Assembly: GCA_024742815.1 (NCBI GenBank)
Contig: JANSXX010000009.1
Location: 84,709-148,708, forward strand
DNA: 64,000 nt
Direction: 5' to 3'
DNA from: HXMU1420-13 sp024742815
Lineage (GTDB): Bacteria; Bacteroidota; Rhodothermia; Balneolales; Balneolaceae
Within the stretch, counting starts at the first letter, position 1; each line of letters opens with the position of its first letter. Shown one piece after another: positions 1 through 8,917 of this stretch. Under the pieces are notes generated by a model. That model was not told where the DNA came from and ran no database searches. It was given only the letters and a program-made list of their open reading frames with translations. The position numbers and the translations under genes are program-made.

Positions 1-1191
1 TCTGGTGCGCAAGGCGAGTATGCCGGTTTAATGACAATTCGTGCGTACCACCAAAGTCGCGGCGATCACCATCGAAATGTGGCATTAATTCCATCTTCAG
101 CACACGGAACCAACCCTGCGAGCGCGGTAATGGCCGGAATGGAAGTGGTCGTGGTTGCCACCGACAATCATGGTAATATTTCTAGCGAAGATTTAGCAGA
201 AAAAGCGGAAAAATACAGCGATCGCCTAGCAGCATTGATGATTACCTATCCATCTACACATGGAGTTTTTGAACATCGTGTTAAAGAGTTTTGTGAAATT
301 ATTCATAAACATGGTGGGCAAGTTTATATGGATGGCGCCAATATGAATGCTCAAGTTGGGCTTACAAGTCCGGGCGAAATTGGTGCCGATGTTTGTCACC
401 TAAATCTGCATAAAACATTTTGTATTCCGCATGGTGGTGGAGGTCCTGGAATGGGACCAATAGGAGTTGCTAAACATTTAACTCCATTTCTATCCGGTCA
501 TACACTAATCAAAACAGGTGGAAACGAGGCAATCTCGGCAATTTCTGCTGCACCATTTGGTAGTGCGAGTATTTTAACAATTTCTTATGCTTACATCCGC
601 ATGATGGGTGAAGCCGGATTAACTGAGGCGACAAAGCGAGCCATTCTAAATGCAAACTATATCAAAGATCGGTTAGATGATCATTACCCGATTTTATATA
701 CCGGCAAAACCGGGCGCTCGGCGCATGAGTTTATCATCGACTTGAGGCCATTTAAGCAATCGGCTGGAATAGAATCGGTTGATGTTGCAAAACGCTTGAT
801 GGATTACGGATTTCATGCACCAACTATGAGTTTTCCTGTTCCGGGAACACTAATGATTGAACCTACTGAAAGTGAAAGCAAAGCTGAATTAGATAGATTT
901 TGCGATGCCATGATCGGAATCAGAAATGAAATTCGCGAAATCGAAGAAGGCACTGCGGATCGGCAGGATAATGTGATGAAAAATGCACCACACACCATGC
1001 GAGCGGCAGTTACTGATAATTGGAAGCGATCATATCCAGTAGAAAAAGCAATTTTCCCACTCGAGCATTTGCGCTACAATAAATTCTGGCCAAGTGTATC
1101 TCGCGTTGATGATGCATACGGCGACCGAAACTTAATGTGTTCATGCATACCTATAAACGAATATGATGCTGAATCATTATTGGAGGAATAA
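1..1191 (+). CDS. gcvP: Glycine dehydrogenase (decarboxylating), P protein, 3' part
   Basis: This is the C-terminal part of the PLP-dependent P protein of the glycine cleavage system, which decarboxylates glycine and passes the aminomethyl group to the lipoyl H protein. The frame is open from base 1, so the gene starts upstream of the window; the ATG at 31 is internal (it reads GLMTIRAYHQSRGDHHR). Family signatures are the segment HGTNPASAVMAGM, the PLP-lysine region LNLHKTFCIPHGGGGPGMGP, and the C-terminal end LMCSCIPINEYD. Known family length is about 950 residues, so roughly 60% is missing. The stop is followed after 1 base by the M20 peptidase start, so the two are probably cotranscribed although they are not an obvious pathway pair. 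Confidence 0.96.
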   Translation, partial: SGAQGEYAGLMTIRAYHQSRGDHHRNVALIPSSAHGTNPASAVMAGMEVVVVATDNHGNISSEDLAEKAEKYSDRLAALMITYPSTHGVFEHRVKEFCEIIHKHGGQVYMDGANMNAQVGLTSPGEIGADVCHLNLHKTFCIPHGGGGPGMGPIGVAKHLTPFLSGHTLIKTGGNEAISAISAAPFGSASILTISYAYIRMMGEAGLTEATKRAILNANYIKDRLDDHYPILYTGKTGRSAHEFIIDLRPFKQSAGIESVDVAKRLMDYGFHAPTMSFPVPGTLMIEPTESESKAELDRFCDAMIGIRNEIREIEEGTADRQDNVMKNAPHTMRAAVTDNWKRSYPVEKAIFPLEHLRYNKFWPSVSRVDDAYGDRNLMCSCIPINEYDAESLLEE

Positions 1192-1192
1192 T

Positions 1193-2494
1193 ATGAGAAA
1201 AGGGATAGTACTTAATTTTCTTGTTTCCATCTTTATGATGTCTTCGGTAGCGGCACAGCTATCAGATATAGAGCAGAGAATGGTAGAACATATCGATAAA
1301 ATCAACGACGAAGGTTTGCAGCTGCTTATTGAATCGGTGAATATCAATAGCGGAACCATGAATTTTGATGGAATTCGGGAAACTGCCGAGCACATGCTGC
1401 CTCATTTCCGTGAGTTAGGATTCAATGCATACTTCGAAGATGGTGCTGAGTGGAATCGAGCAGGGCATTTAATTGCCGAGCATTATGGATCGGAATATGC
1501 GCCAAATATCATGCTAATTGGACATTTAGATACTGTTTTTGAACCTGATAGTCCGTTTCAGAAATTCGAAATGATAAACGACACCACGGCAAAAGGTCCG
1601 GGAATTGCAGATATGAAGGGTGGAAACATCATTATGTTACAAGCTCTTCGGGCATTAAAAGAAGTGGGCGCCTTGGAAGATATGAACATCAGGATTGTAA
1701 TTACGGGCGATGAAGAGCTTAGTGGCCGCCCGCTGTCTTTATCAAAAAAAGCCTTAATCGATGCCGCAAAATGGGCCGATATTTCGTTAGGATTTGAGAA
1801 CGGTGATGGTAATCCTAAAACTGCAAACGTTTCGCGCAGAGGTGCCATGGGGTGGACTTTGACAGTTACAGGAACTCCGGCCCATTCCTCTCAGGTATTT
1901 CGCGAAGATATTGGTGCCGGAGCAATTTTCGAGGTGTCTCGTATTCTTACCGCATTTTATGAAGAGCTAAGAAGCGAAGAATTTCTAACCTTTAATCCTG
2001 GAAGGATTATTGGCGGAACTACCGTAACTCACGACGATGGCTCAAGTAGCGGAACAACGTTTGGTAAAACGAATGTAGTTGCCGAAACCGCGATTGTAGC
2101 TGGCGATTTGAGAGCACTATCACCAGAGCAGGAGGAACGGGTTAAAAATAAAATGCGAGAAATTGTAAATAGAAATCTCCCTAAAACATCTGCTGTGATT
2201 GAATTTGATGAAGGCTATCCTCCAATGGCACCAACCGATGGAAACCGTGAGCTTTTATCCATTTATAGTGCAGTAAGCCAAGATTTGGGATATGGTGAGG
2301 TAGTTGCTGTTAATCCATTACGTGCCGGCGCAGCTGATGTCTCGTTTACCGCTACTTATGTAGATATGGCCATTGATGCTTTAGGTATGAGCGGTACCGA
2401 TGGACACACAGTAAACGAGTTAGGATATATCAATCAATTTCCACGGCAAGCCAAAAGAGCAGCAATCTTGTTGTATAGATTGAGCTTAAATTAA
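1193..2494 (+). CDS. Secreted M20-family metallopeptidase (glutamate carboxypeptidase-like)
   Basis: A 433-residue zinc peptidase of the M20/ArgE-CPG2 family. An in-frame ATG exists 30 bases upstream, but the ATG at 1193 has a good ribosome site (ggagg at 1183-1187) and opens directly with a signal peptide (about residues 1-22, ending AVAAQ-like: SSVAAQ). Metal and catalytic residues of the family are visible: H111 and D113 in GHLDTVF, bridging D140 in GIADMKGG, the E174-E175 pair in TGDEELSG, and a late histidine in GTDGHTVNE. Like carboxypeptidase G2 it should cleave C-terminal glutamate or other acyl-amino acids in the periplasm; the exact substrate cannot be read from sequence. It follows gcvP with a 1-base gap. 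Confidence 0.9.
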   Translation: MRKGIVLNFLVSIFMMSSVAAQLSDIEQRMVEHIDKINDEGLQLLIESVNINSGTMNFDGIRETAEHMLPHFRELGFNAYFEDGAEWNRAGHLIAEHYGSEYAPNIMLIGHLDTVFEPDSPFQKFEMINDTTAKGPGIADMKGGNIIMLQALRALKEVGALEDMNIRIVITGDEELSGRPLSLSKKALIDAAKWADISLGFENGDGNPKTANVSRRGAMGWTLTVTGTPAHSSQVFREDIGAGAIFEVSRILTAFYEELRSEEFLTFNPGRIIGGTTVTHDDGSSSGTTFGKTNVVAETAIVAGDLRALSPEQEERVKNKMREIVNRNLPKTSAVIEFDEGYPPMAPTDGNRELLSIYSAVSQDLGYGEVVAVNPLRAGAADVSFTATYVDMAIDALGMSGTDGHTVNELGYINQFPRQAKRAAILLYRLSLN

Positions 2495-2528
2495 GAGTAT
2501 TTTTAACAGATTATTGCTTGCTAGTTCT

Positions 2529-2576
2529 GAATTATGTGGATTTATTTCGCATCCATTGCAATAAATACCATAATTC
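2529..2576 (+). promoter_or_regulatory. Hairpin abutting the S9 peptidase start codon
   Basis: GAATTATG (2529-2536) is the exact reverse complement of CATAATTC (2569-2576), and inside it TTTATT (2541-2546) can pair with AATAAA (2560-2565). The outer arm ends on the base before the ATG at 2577, so the folded form would bury the ribosome binding region. Function is inference. Confidence 0.45.
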
Positions 2577-5024
2577 ATGAAAACTACCTGTACCGTACTT
2601 TCCTTAATATTCGCATTGCTGCTTTCCGGTAATGTGTTGGCCCAATATGGCTATCAGGAACCATCGCAAGCTATGACCGATTTAGTGGATGGCGATGCGA
2701 CCCCATATATCAGTATTTCACCAGCCGGTGATAAAATGGCGCTTTTACATCGCCCCGGAAGGCCTTCCATCGAAGAAGTTGCTCAACCGGAATTACGCTT
2801 AGCGGGGATTCGAATCAATCCCAGAACTTCCGGGCCTTCCAGAGCGCGAACCATGAATGGCATTACCTTTCGAACAATTGATTCGGGCAAAGATGTTGAA
2901 GTAACCGGACTCCCGGATAATCCTAAAATTACCGACGTAAATTGGTCGCCCGATGGCAAATATGCTGCATTTTTGTTGCACGGTAGTAATCGAATCGAAC
3001 TTTGGACAGCAAATGCAGCTAACGGCAAGGCTGCCCGAGTGGGGGATGTAGAAATTAACGATACGTATGGTACACCCATGACGTGGAGCCGCGATTCGAA
3101 ATCAATATTTGTTCAGGTTGTACCAAAAAACAGAGGAGAGGCTCCTACGGAAAGCATAATCCCATTCGGACCTACTGTTGAGGAAAGTAGTGGCAGTGCT
3201 ACTCCGGCGCGTACCTATCAAGATTTGTTGCAAAATAAGCATGATGAAGAGCTATTCGATTACTATTTCACTTCACAGATTATGGAAGTAGATCTCAAAG
3301 GAAAGGCGAAGGCGGTTTGTGATAGTGGGATTTTTACATGGATGAGCCTTAGCCCAAATAATGAGTATTTGTTACTAACCGAGATTAAAACACCTTATTC
3401 ATATCGAGTTCCTGCTTTCAGATTTCCAAATCAAACTCGTGTTATTGATCGTAAAGGAAAGTTGGTATCAGTAGTTGCTGATTTACCACTTAGAGATCAA
3501 ATTCCCATTGGTTTTTCTTCAACTTATGAAGGTCCACGTTCCATTAACTGGCGAGCAGATCAGCCGGCAACCTTGGTATGGGTGGAAGCCTTAGATGGAG
3601 GTGATCAATACCGTGAAGTAGAGAAAAGAGATCGTATTTTGATGCAAGAAGTTCCCTTAAATGGCGATCCTACTCAAATCATTGATCTGGAATATAGATA
3701 CAGAGGCATTTCATGGAGTGAGGAAGGATTCGCGCTAGCCAATGAATACTGGAGACCTTCACGTCAAGGCCGTACCTGGATGGTTGATCCTGCCAATAAA
3801 ACCACAGAGCTCATATTTGATAGAAGCACCGAAGATCGATATACCGATCCGGGCACTCCGGAGTTTAAGCGATCAAAATATGGAACCTATGTTTTGCATA
3901 CAGTTGATAATGGAGCAGCGGTTCTGATGTCGGGACAAGGATATTCACCGGAAGGAAATCAACCATTTCTCACTTCGTTTGATTTAAAATCAGGAGAAAC
4001 GAAAGAGCTTTGGCGATCACAAGCACCGTATTACGAATATTTGGTTGCTGTTTTAGACGAGGATGGAGACGAGATTATAACGCGTCGGGAATCTGTGACT
4101 GAGCAGCCGAACTATTTTATGCGTGATTTAGATGCGGAATCCATGAAGCAACTTACATTTTTCGAGCATCCTACTCCCGATCTTAAAGATGTAAAAAAGG
4201 AATTCATCACCTATAAACGATCTGATGGAGTGGATTTATCAGCTACCGTTTACTTGCCACCAGGATATGATAAAGAACGAGATGGCCGACTTCCGACATT
4301 GGTTTGGGCGTATCCTCGAGAGTTTAAAAGTGCTGCGGCAGCGAGTCAGGTTACAACCTCTCCTTACAGATTTACCAGCGTTGGTTATTGGGGACCTCAC
4401 TTTATGCTAACCGAGGGTTTTGCGGTAGTTGAAAGTGCCGCGATGCCAATTATTGGTGAAGGCGACCAACAGCCAAATGATACCTTTGTAGAACAATTGG
4501 TGGCAAATGGACAAGCGATTGTAGACAAAATTGATGAAATGGGAATCGGAGATCCTGAACGTGTAGGCGTTGGCGGACATAGTTACGGCGCATTTATGAC
4601 GGCGAACTTGCTGGCACATTCCGATATTTTCCGAGCAGGTATTGCCCGAAGTGGCGCGTATAACCGTTCATTAACTCCATTCGGTTTCCAAGCAGAACCT
4701 CGTACTTTTTGGGAAGCACCCGAGATTTATTTCACGATGTCGCCTTTTATGAATGCGGAAAAAATCAACGAACCGTTACTGCTGATCCATGGCGAAGTGG
4801 ATAACAATTCGGGAACATTTCCTATCCAGAGTAAGCGTATGTATGGAGCTGTGAGCGGATTAGGTGGCACCGTTAAATTGGTGATGCTTCCGCATGAGAG
4901 TCATGGTTATTCGGCGAGGGAATCTTTACTGCACATGTTGTACGAGCAAACTGAATGGCTTAACAGTTATGTGCGAGATGCCGATCCAAGAGAACTAGAA
5001 CAGATTGAAACAGCTGTTGATTAA
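2577..5024 (+). CDS. Secreted S9-family prolyl oligopeptidase-like peptidase
   Basis: An 815-residue serine peptidase with an N-terminal signal peptide (cleavage near residue 22, SGNVLAQ). Residues of about 40-560 form a WD/beta-propeller-like region (for example VNWSPDGKYAAF) and residues of about 570-805 an alpha/beta hydrolase domain. The catalytic triad can be placed at S669 in GGHSYGAF, D742 in HGEVDNNSG and H776 in HESHGY. The layout matches the bacterial S9 peptidases annotated as prolyl oligopeptidase or glutamyl endopeptidase-like, which act on peptides in the periplasm. It is followed by a clear terminator, so it ends its own transcript; an unusual hairpin lies directly before its start. 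Confidence 0.92.
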   Translation: MKTTCTVLSLIFALLLSGNVLAQYGYQEPSQAMTDLVDGDATPYISISPAGDKMALLHRPGRPSIEEVAQPELRLAGIRINPRTSGPSRARTMNGITFRTIDSGKDVEVTGLPDNPKITDVNWSPDGKYAAFLLHGSNRIELWTANAANGKAARVGDVEINDTYGTPMTWSRDSKSIFVQVVPKNRGEAPTESIIPFGPTVEESSGSATPARTYQDLLQNKHDEELFDYYFTSQIMEVDLKGKAKAVCDSGIFTWMSLSPNNEYLLLTEIKTPYSYRVPAFRFPNQTRVIDRKGKLVSVVADLPLRDQIPIGFSSTYEGPRSINWRADQPATLVWVEALDGGDQYREVEKRDRILMQEVPLNGDPTQIIDLEYRYRGISWSEEGFALANEYWRPSRQGRTWMVDPANKTTELIFDRSTEDRYTDPGTPEFKRSKYGTYVLHTVDNGAAVLMSGQGYSPEGNQPFLTSFDLKSGETKELWRSQAPYYEYLVAVLDEDGDEIITRRESVTEQPNYFMRDLDAESMKQLTFFEHPTPDLKDVKKEFITYKRSDGVDLSATVYLPPGYDKERDGRLPTLVWAYPREFKSAAAASQVTTSPYRFTSVGYWGPHFMLTEGFAVVESAAMPIIGEGDQQPNDTFVEQLVANGQAIVDKIDEMGIGDPERVGVGGHSYGAFMTANLLAHSDIFRAGIARSGAYNRSLTPFGFQAEPRTFWEAPEIYFTMSPFMNAEKINEPLLLIHGEVDNNSGTFPIQSKRMYGAVSGLGGTVKLVMLPHESHGYSARESLLHMLYEQTEWLNSYVRDADPRELEQIETAVD

Positions 5025-5030
5025 TTTTTA

Positions 5031-5056
5031 AAAAGCCTTCTCCGGAAGGCTTTTTT
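5031..5056 (+). terminator. Rho-independent terminator after the S9 peptidase
   Basis: The stem AAAAGCCTTC (5031-5040) pairs with GAAGGCTTTT across a TCCG loop and runs into a T-tract. It lies 6 bases after the stop codon. Confidence 0.9.
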
Positions 5057-5097
5057 GTTTGCTATTGGTTGAGGTAAAACTAATTCCAAGTCACTAT

Positions 5098-5134
5098 TGA
5101 CCTTGATTGGAAGGATTTAGGGATTTACTTGATT
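5098..5134 (+). repeat. Left inverted-repeat arm of the GxxExxY element
   Basis: This 37-nt arm matches the reverse complement of 5554-5590 at 34 of 37 positions. The core AAGGATTTAGGGATTT is identical in both arms. The differing bases are a GG/AA pair and one A/G. It bounds the GxxExxY gene on its 5' side. Confidence 0.9.
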
Positions 5135-5181
5135 TTATTGCATTTTGATTCCAAGAAAAGTTCAAGTTATCCGGGGGAATC

Positions 5182-5571
5182 ATGCTATTTAAAGAATTAA
5201 CTCATAGAATTATTGGATGTGCAATGGAAGTACATTCAACTCTTGGAAATGGATTTCAAGAAGTGATTTATCAACGTTGTTTGGCAATTGAGCTAACCAA
5301 CTGCGGGTTAAATTTTCATCGCGAGTTTGAAATGGATATTTACTACAAATCTAATCATGTCGGTAAAAGAAGAGCAGACTTTCTTATTGAAGGAAAAATT
5401 CTACTAGAAATAAAGGCTTTGATTCAACTCGAAGATGCTCATTTAGCACAAGCAATGAATTATCTTGAAGCTTATAACTTACCTATAGGTCTTTTGATAA
5501 ATTTTGGCTCAAAAAGCTTGCAATACAAAAGAGTTCACAACAACAACAAACTTAATCAAGCAAATCCCTAA
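5182..5571 (+). CDS. GxxExxY protein inside an inverted-repeat element
   Basis: A 129-residue member of the GxxExxY family (Pfam PDDEXK_3). The naming motif is seen as GNGFQEVIYQ (G..E..Y), followed by RRADFLIEGKILLEIKAL, where D, E and K fit the D-ExK pattern of a PD-(D/E)XK nuclease-like fold. The ATG at 5182 is preceded by a purine-rich ccggggga. The last codons and stop lie inside the right inverted-repeat arm (5554-5590), and the left arm is 48 bases upstream of the start, so the transcript could fold into a long stem with the gene in its loop. The family is widespread and its function is not established; it is often seen in such mobile-looking settings. Confidence 0.88.
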   Translation: MLFKELTHRIIGCAMEVHSTLGNGFQEVIYQRCLAIELTNCGLNFHREFEMDIYYKSNHVGKRRADFLIEGKILLEIKALIQLEDAHLAQAMNYLEAYNLPIGLLINFGSKSLQYKRVHNNNKLNQANP

Positions 5572-5590
5572 ATCCTTTTAATCAAGGTCA
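5554..5590 (-). repeat. Right inverted-repeat arm of the GxxExxY element
   Basis: Reverse complement of 5098-5134 at 34 of 37 positions. It encodes the last residues and the stop of the GxxExxY protein on the plus strand. Its outermost three bases (TCA, 5588-5590) are the stop codon of the minus-strand HAD gene, so the element abuts that gene exactly. Confidence 0.9.
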
Positions 5591-6436
5591 CTCGATAACA
5601 GATTTACAAATATAATCCGGAATTATTCCCTTACTCTGAATTTGTAGCTGTGCTTTATCACCACGGGTATTTCCTGAAAGAACCAGCATAGTTTGTACAC
5701 CAAATTTATTTCCGCCCAGGATGTCGGTGTCCAAAGTATCTCCAACCATAAGAATGTCCTTTTTTTCGATAAAGCCAATGTCGTCGACCAACTGCTCATA
5801 GGCATACATAAACATCTGCGAATCTGGTTTACCAAAATGGATAAACTTCCTGTTCAGCATATTTTCAACAAGCTTTGCAATTCCACCGGTGGCAACGGCA
5901 ACATCGTTATTAGAAACAGGATAAAATTTATCTGAATTGGCAAGAATGACCGGCATGGTTTTCTTACGGAGGATATTTACCGTTTTGTTGATGTCGCTAT
6001 TCCAATCAAAGCCTTCATCATCCAGAAAAACAAAGCAGGAGATTTCATCCATATTTTCTACATCTATATCTCGAACTGCGATGTGCTCTAACCCGGATTG
6101 TAAAATATACTCGGCCGAATTTTCGGTACCTAAGTAAGCAATTTTACCTTCCGTTATTTTCTGCTCCAGAAATTGTTTGGCCATCATTCCGGAAGTGATG
6201 ATCTCGTGCAGTTCGATGTTTTTCAACCCTAATTTTGCCAGACTTTCTTTTTGCTGAACCTGACTACGGGATGCATCATTAGTGAGCAATCGAAAGGTTT
6301 TGCCTTCGCTTTTGATCCAATCGATGGTTTTTTCTACACCCTGAATTAAACCTTTATGATTTTTCACCACTCCATAGGAGTCGAGCATTATGACGCGAAA
6401 ATCTTTGGCAATTTCGAAGAATGAGGGGTAATCCAT
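5588..6436 (-). CDS. HAD superfamily IIA hydrolase (NagD-like)
   Basis: A 282-residue HAD phosphatase of subclass IIA. Motif I is MLDSYGVV near residue 18: the nucleophile Asp is present, but the usual second Asp of DxD is Tyr, as in the DxWG-type subgroup (HAD-SF-IIA-hyp4). Motif II is LLTND and motif IV is VGDTLDTDILGGNKFG. It starts 2 bases after the stop of the phosphotransferase and is the third gene of a three-gene minus-strand set with the glutamine-synthetase-like enzyme. Its stop codon coincides with the outer end of the GxxExxY element, so the C-terminus may have been reset by that insertion. Substrate unknown. Confidence 0.87.
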   Translation of the reverse strand: MDYPSFFEIAKDFRVIMLDSYGVVKNHKGLIQGVEKTIDWIKSEGKTFRLLTNDASRSQVQQKESLAKLGLKNIELHEIITSGMMAKQFLEQKITEGKIAYLGTENSAEYILQSGLEHIAVRDIDVENMDEISCFVFLDDEGFDWNSDINKTVNILRKKTMPVILANSDKFYPVSNNDVAVATGGIAKLVENMLNRKFIHFGKPDSQMFMYAYEQLVDDIGFIEKKDILMVGDTLDTDILGGNKFGVQTMLVLSGNTRGDKAQLQIQSKGIIPDYICKSVIE

Positions 6437-6438
6437 GG

Positions 6439-7482
6439 TTATAAATTCAGAGCTTTGAGTAGAATTGATGGGTTAAATTTTTTCTCGATGGAAGGTAAGT
6501 GCACTTCCAGTGTTTCTTTTTGTAAGCGTGTGGCAAATATTTCATGGAAGAAATAAGTGCCATACTTCACCACATAATTTAGCAGGAAGAAACGATAGCA
6601 TTCTTTTAAAAACAGAATTTCTCGTTCACTTAAAGGATTTCGTTGATGATAGGCTTTTAAGTACATCAGAAATCGTTCTTGCATGAGCACATCTATATTA
6701 TAACTGAAAATCGTTTGATCTCCGGCTTCCGAAACTACGCGACTGAAAAAGTAGAAATCCATAATTCGGCTGCTTACTCTAAACCAGTCGTAATCCCAGC
6801 GCGAAAAGAGCTGAAGGTCATCCGTAACCGAGAAATTGCCGATGTTCCAATCCACAAAAACGGGAATGTCTTCGAGCGTGTTGGCTTCTAGTTCTCTGTA
6901 ATTCTGTTTAAATATCGCGCACTGTTCTTTAATGAAATCTAAATGCATTCGGTATTGAAAGCGACCTTCATCGGTTTCAAGGATGGCTTCCAATCCTTCG
7001 ATATCAACCATCATAGTTTTTGAAGAACCGGGTAAGCTGTTTTTTATGGTTAAACAAGCTTCATGAAAGCGGGCAGTTTCCATCCCCAATCGAATAATCT
7101 GATTTTCATCAAGCTTTCGAGGCAATTTATCCAAGATTTTAACCGGTCGATAAAACACCACCCATGCATCAATCAACTCGGTTTGATAGCGATGCACAAA
7201 CAATTCGTTGCCCTTAAAAAGTGATCGTGCTAGAAAGTTTTCGAAGGGTTCGGGTAAGTTGTTGGCCATCGCGTTAATGATGGCATGATCTTCCACAAAA
7301 TGATCAAATAGACCGAAATACGATAACTTTGCCACCACCGAAAATCCATCTTTAAGCGTAATTCGATATACATGATTGGTGGATACTTTCGCACTTATAT
7401 CTTCGATGCGAGCGATGGGCCGAGAATTATCGTAAGCTTTCCAGGCATCACTCACTATGGCATTGAAATCGATAAAAGTCAT
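6439..7482 (-). CDS. Aminoglycoside/choline-kinase-like phosphotransferase
   Basis: A 347-residue protein with a small-molecule kinase fold. The nucleotide-binding lysine region reads YRITLKDGFSVVAKLSYFG near residues 36-54. The catalytic loop is FVDWNIGNF: the catalytic Asp and the metal Asn are kept, while the usual His before Asp is absent. The DFG equivalent is RWDYDW. It lies between the glutamine-synthetase-like gene (28 bases) and the HAD gene (2 bases), which suggests that a phosphorylated small molecule is made and released, or that an amine is both phosphorylated and glutamylated. No substrate can be assigned. Confidence 0.75.
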   Translation of the reverse strand: MTFIDFNAIVSDAWKAYDNSRPIARIEDISAKVSTNHVYRITLKDGFSVVAKLSYFGLFDHFVEDHAIINAMANNLPEPFENFLARSLFKGNELFVHRYQTELIDAWVVFYRPVKILDKLPRKLDENQIIRLGMETARFHEACLTIKNSLPGSSKTMMVDIEGLEAILETDEGRFQYRMHLDFIKEQCAIFKQNYRELEANTLEDIPVFVDWNIGNFSVTDDLQLFSRWDYDWFRVSSRIMDFYFFSRVVSEAGDQTIFSYNIDVLMQERFLMYLKAYHQRNPLSEREILFLKECYRFFLLNYVVKYGTYFFHEIFATRLQKETLEVHLPSIEKKFNPSILLKALNL

Positions 7483-7510
7483 AATTCTGCTCTGATGATG
7501 ATTTAATTAA

Positions 7511-8863
7511 TTATATGATTTCGAAATAGCGCTTCATTTCCCAATTCGGCTGCGAAAGATCTTGCTGACGAACTTCCCATTCACGGGTACGAATAAAGTG
7601 ATCTACAAATTCATCCCCAAACAGCTGGTTCGCGATATCAGAGTTTTTCATGGCTTTTGTCGCTTTTTCTAAAGAATCGGGGAGTTGTACCGAATCTTTA
7701 ACCGCATATTGATTCCCATTTGTAGAAGGAATTGTCAGTTCTAATTCGTTTTTGATCCCAAATAATCCCGAAGCCAATGCAGCTGCCATACTTAAATACG
7801 GATTCACATCCGCTCCCGATACTCGGTATTCCACTCGCATCGATTGTTCTTTATGATTGATAACACGCAACGCGGTAGTTCGGTTTTCAACGCCCCAACT
7901 AACAGATGTTGGCGACCACGAGCCTTCAACATATCGCTTGTAACTATTAGTTGTTGGCGCAAACATCGGGAGTATGTGAGGCAGACAGTGTAATTGTCCG
8001 GCAACAAAGTGTTGCATCAGTTTACTAATCCGGTCAGGTTGGTGTTCATCAAAGAAAAGATTGCTTCCATGTTCGTCCCACAAACTTTGATGAATATGAC
8101 CACTACACCCTGGTAGTTCAGGATTCCACTTTGCCATAAAGCTCGGCATGATTTCGTGAGCAGCAGCAATTTCTTTTACCGCAGTTTTAAAGAGAGCGGC
8201 TCGATCTGCTGCAATTAAAATATCATCGTAAGTGATGGCGGCTTCATACACACCATCGCCTGTTTCGGTATGCAATCCTTCCAGAGGAATCCCGAAACTA
8301 TGAAGTTGATTAAATAATTGGTCTACATATTCAAATTGTTGAGAAAACCGAAGTACAGAATACCCAAACATACCCGGAGTAAGCGGTGTTGGGTTTTGAT
8401 AACCTTTTTCATGAAATGATTGCGGTGTCTCAGCAAAGTTAAACCATTCAAATTCTGCAGAGAACTTCGGCAAAAATCCCATTTCAATGGCTTCGTTTCG
8501 TATTCGCTTCAATAAAGATCGTGGACAAACTTGATTTGTCTCAAGTGCAGATTCAAAATCGGCAAGAAAAAATGGAGTATGATGTTGCCAGGGAATGGTT
8601 CTGAATGTTTCCGGATCGATAGAAGCGAAAGCATCAGGATATCCGGTGTGCCATCCACTTACTTTAGTGTTATCGTAACATTGATCGTTTATATCCCAGC
8701 CAAAAATCACGTTACAAAAACCAACATCCGAATCTAAAGCAGAGAGAAATTTTTCTTTACTGATGAGCTTGCCTCTCAACACTCCATCTATATCAAAAAC
8801 ACCAAATTTTATATATCGTACTTCAAGCTCCTGAAGCCTGCGAATCGTTTCTGCCTTCGTCAT
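7511..8863 (-). CDS. Glutamine synthetase family protein (gamma-glutamyl-amine ligase-like)
   Basis: A 450-residue type I glutamine-synthetase-fold enzyme. The N-terminal beta-grasp begins YIKFGVFDIDGVLRGK; the catalytic part shows HTETGDGVYEAAI, the ammonia or amine region GCSGHIHQSLWD, and the ATP and glutamate sites ENRTTALRV and VEYRVSGADVNPYLSMAAAL. The sequence after DGVLRGK and its overall character resemble the PuuA/gamma-glutamylpolyamine branch more than GlnA; there is no adenylylation-loop Tyr context typical of GlnA that I can recognise. It likely joins glutamate to a small amine with ATP. It leads a minus-strand operon with a kinase-like and a HAD protein. Confidence 0.88.
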   Translation of the reverse strand: MTKAETIRRLQELEVRYIKFGVFDIDGVLRGKLISKEKFLSALDSDVGFCNVIFGWDINDQCYDNTKVSGWHTGYPDAFASIDPETFRTIPWQHHTPFFLADFESALETNQVCPRSLLKRIRNEAIEMGFLPKFSAEFEWFNFAETPQSFHEKGYQNPTPLTPGMFGYSVLRFSQQFEYVDQLFNQLHSFGIPLEGLHTETGDGVYEAAITYDDILIAADRAALFKTAVKEIAAAHEIMPSFMAKWNPELPGCSGHIHQSLWDEHGSNLFFDEHQPDRISKLMQHFVAGQLHCLPHILPMFAPTTNSYKRYVEGSWSPTSVSWGVENRTTALRVINHKEQSMRVEYRVSGADVNPYLSMAAALASGLFGIKNELELTIPSTNGNQYAVKDSVQLPDSLEKATKAMKNSDIANQLFGDEFVDHFIRTREWEVRQQDLSQPNWEMKRYFEII

Positions 8864-8917
8864 TAAATACTTTTTTTGCCGAATATAGAAAAGAGTAGAG
8901 CGAAGTGTAGAGATAAA

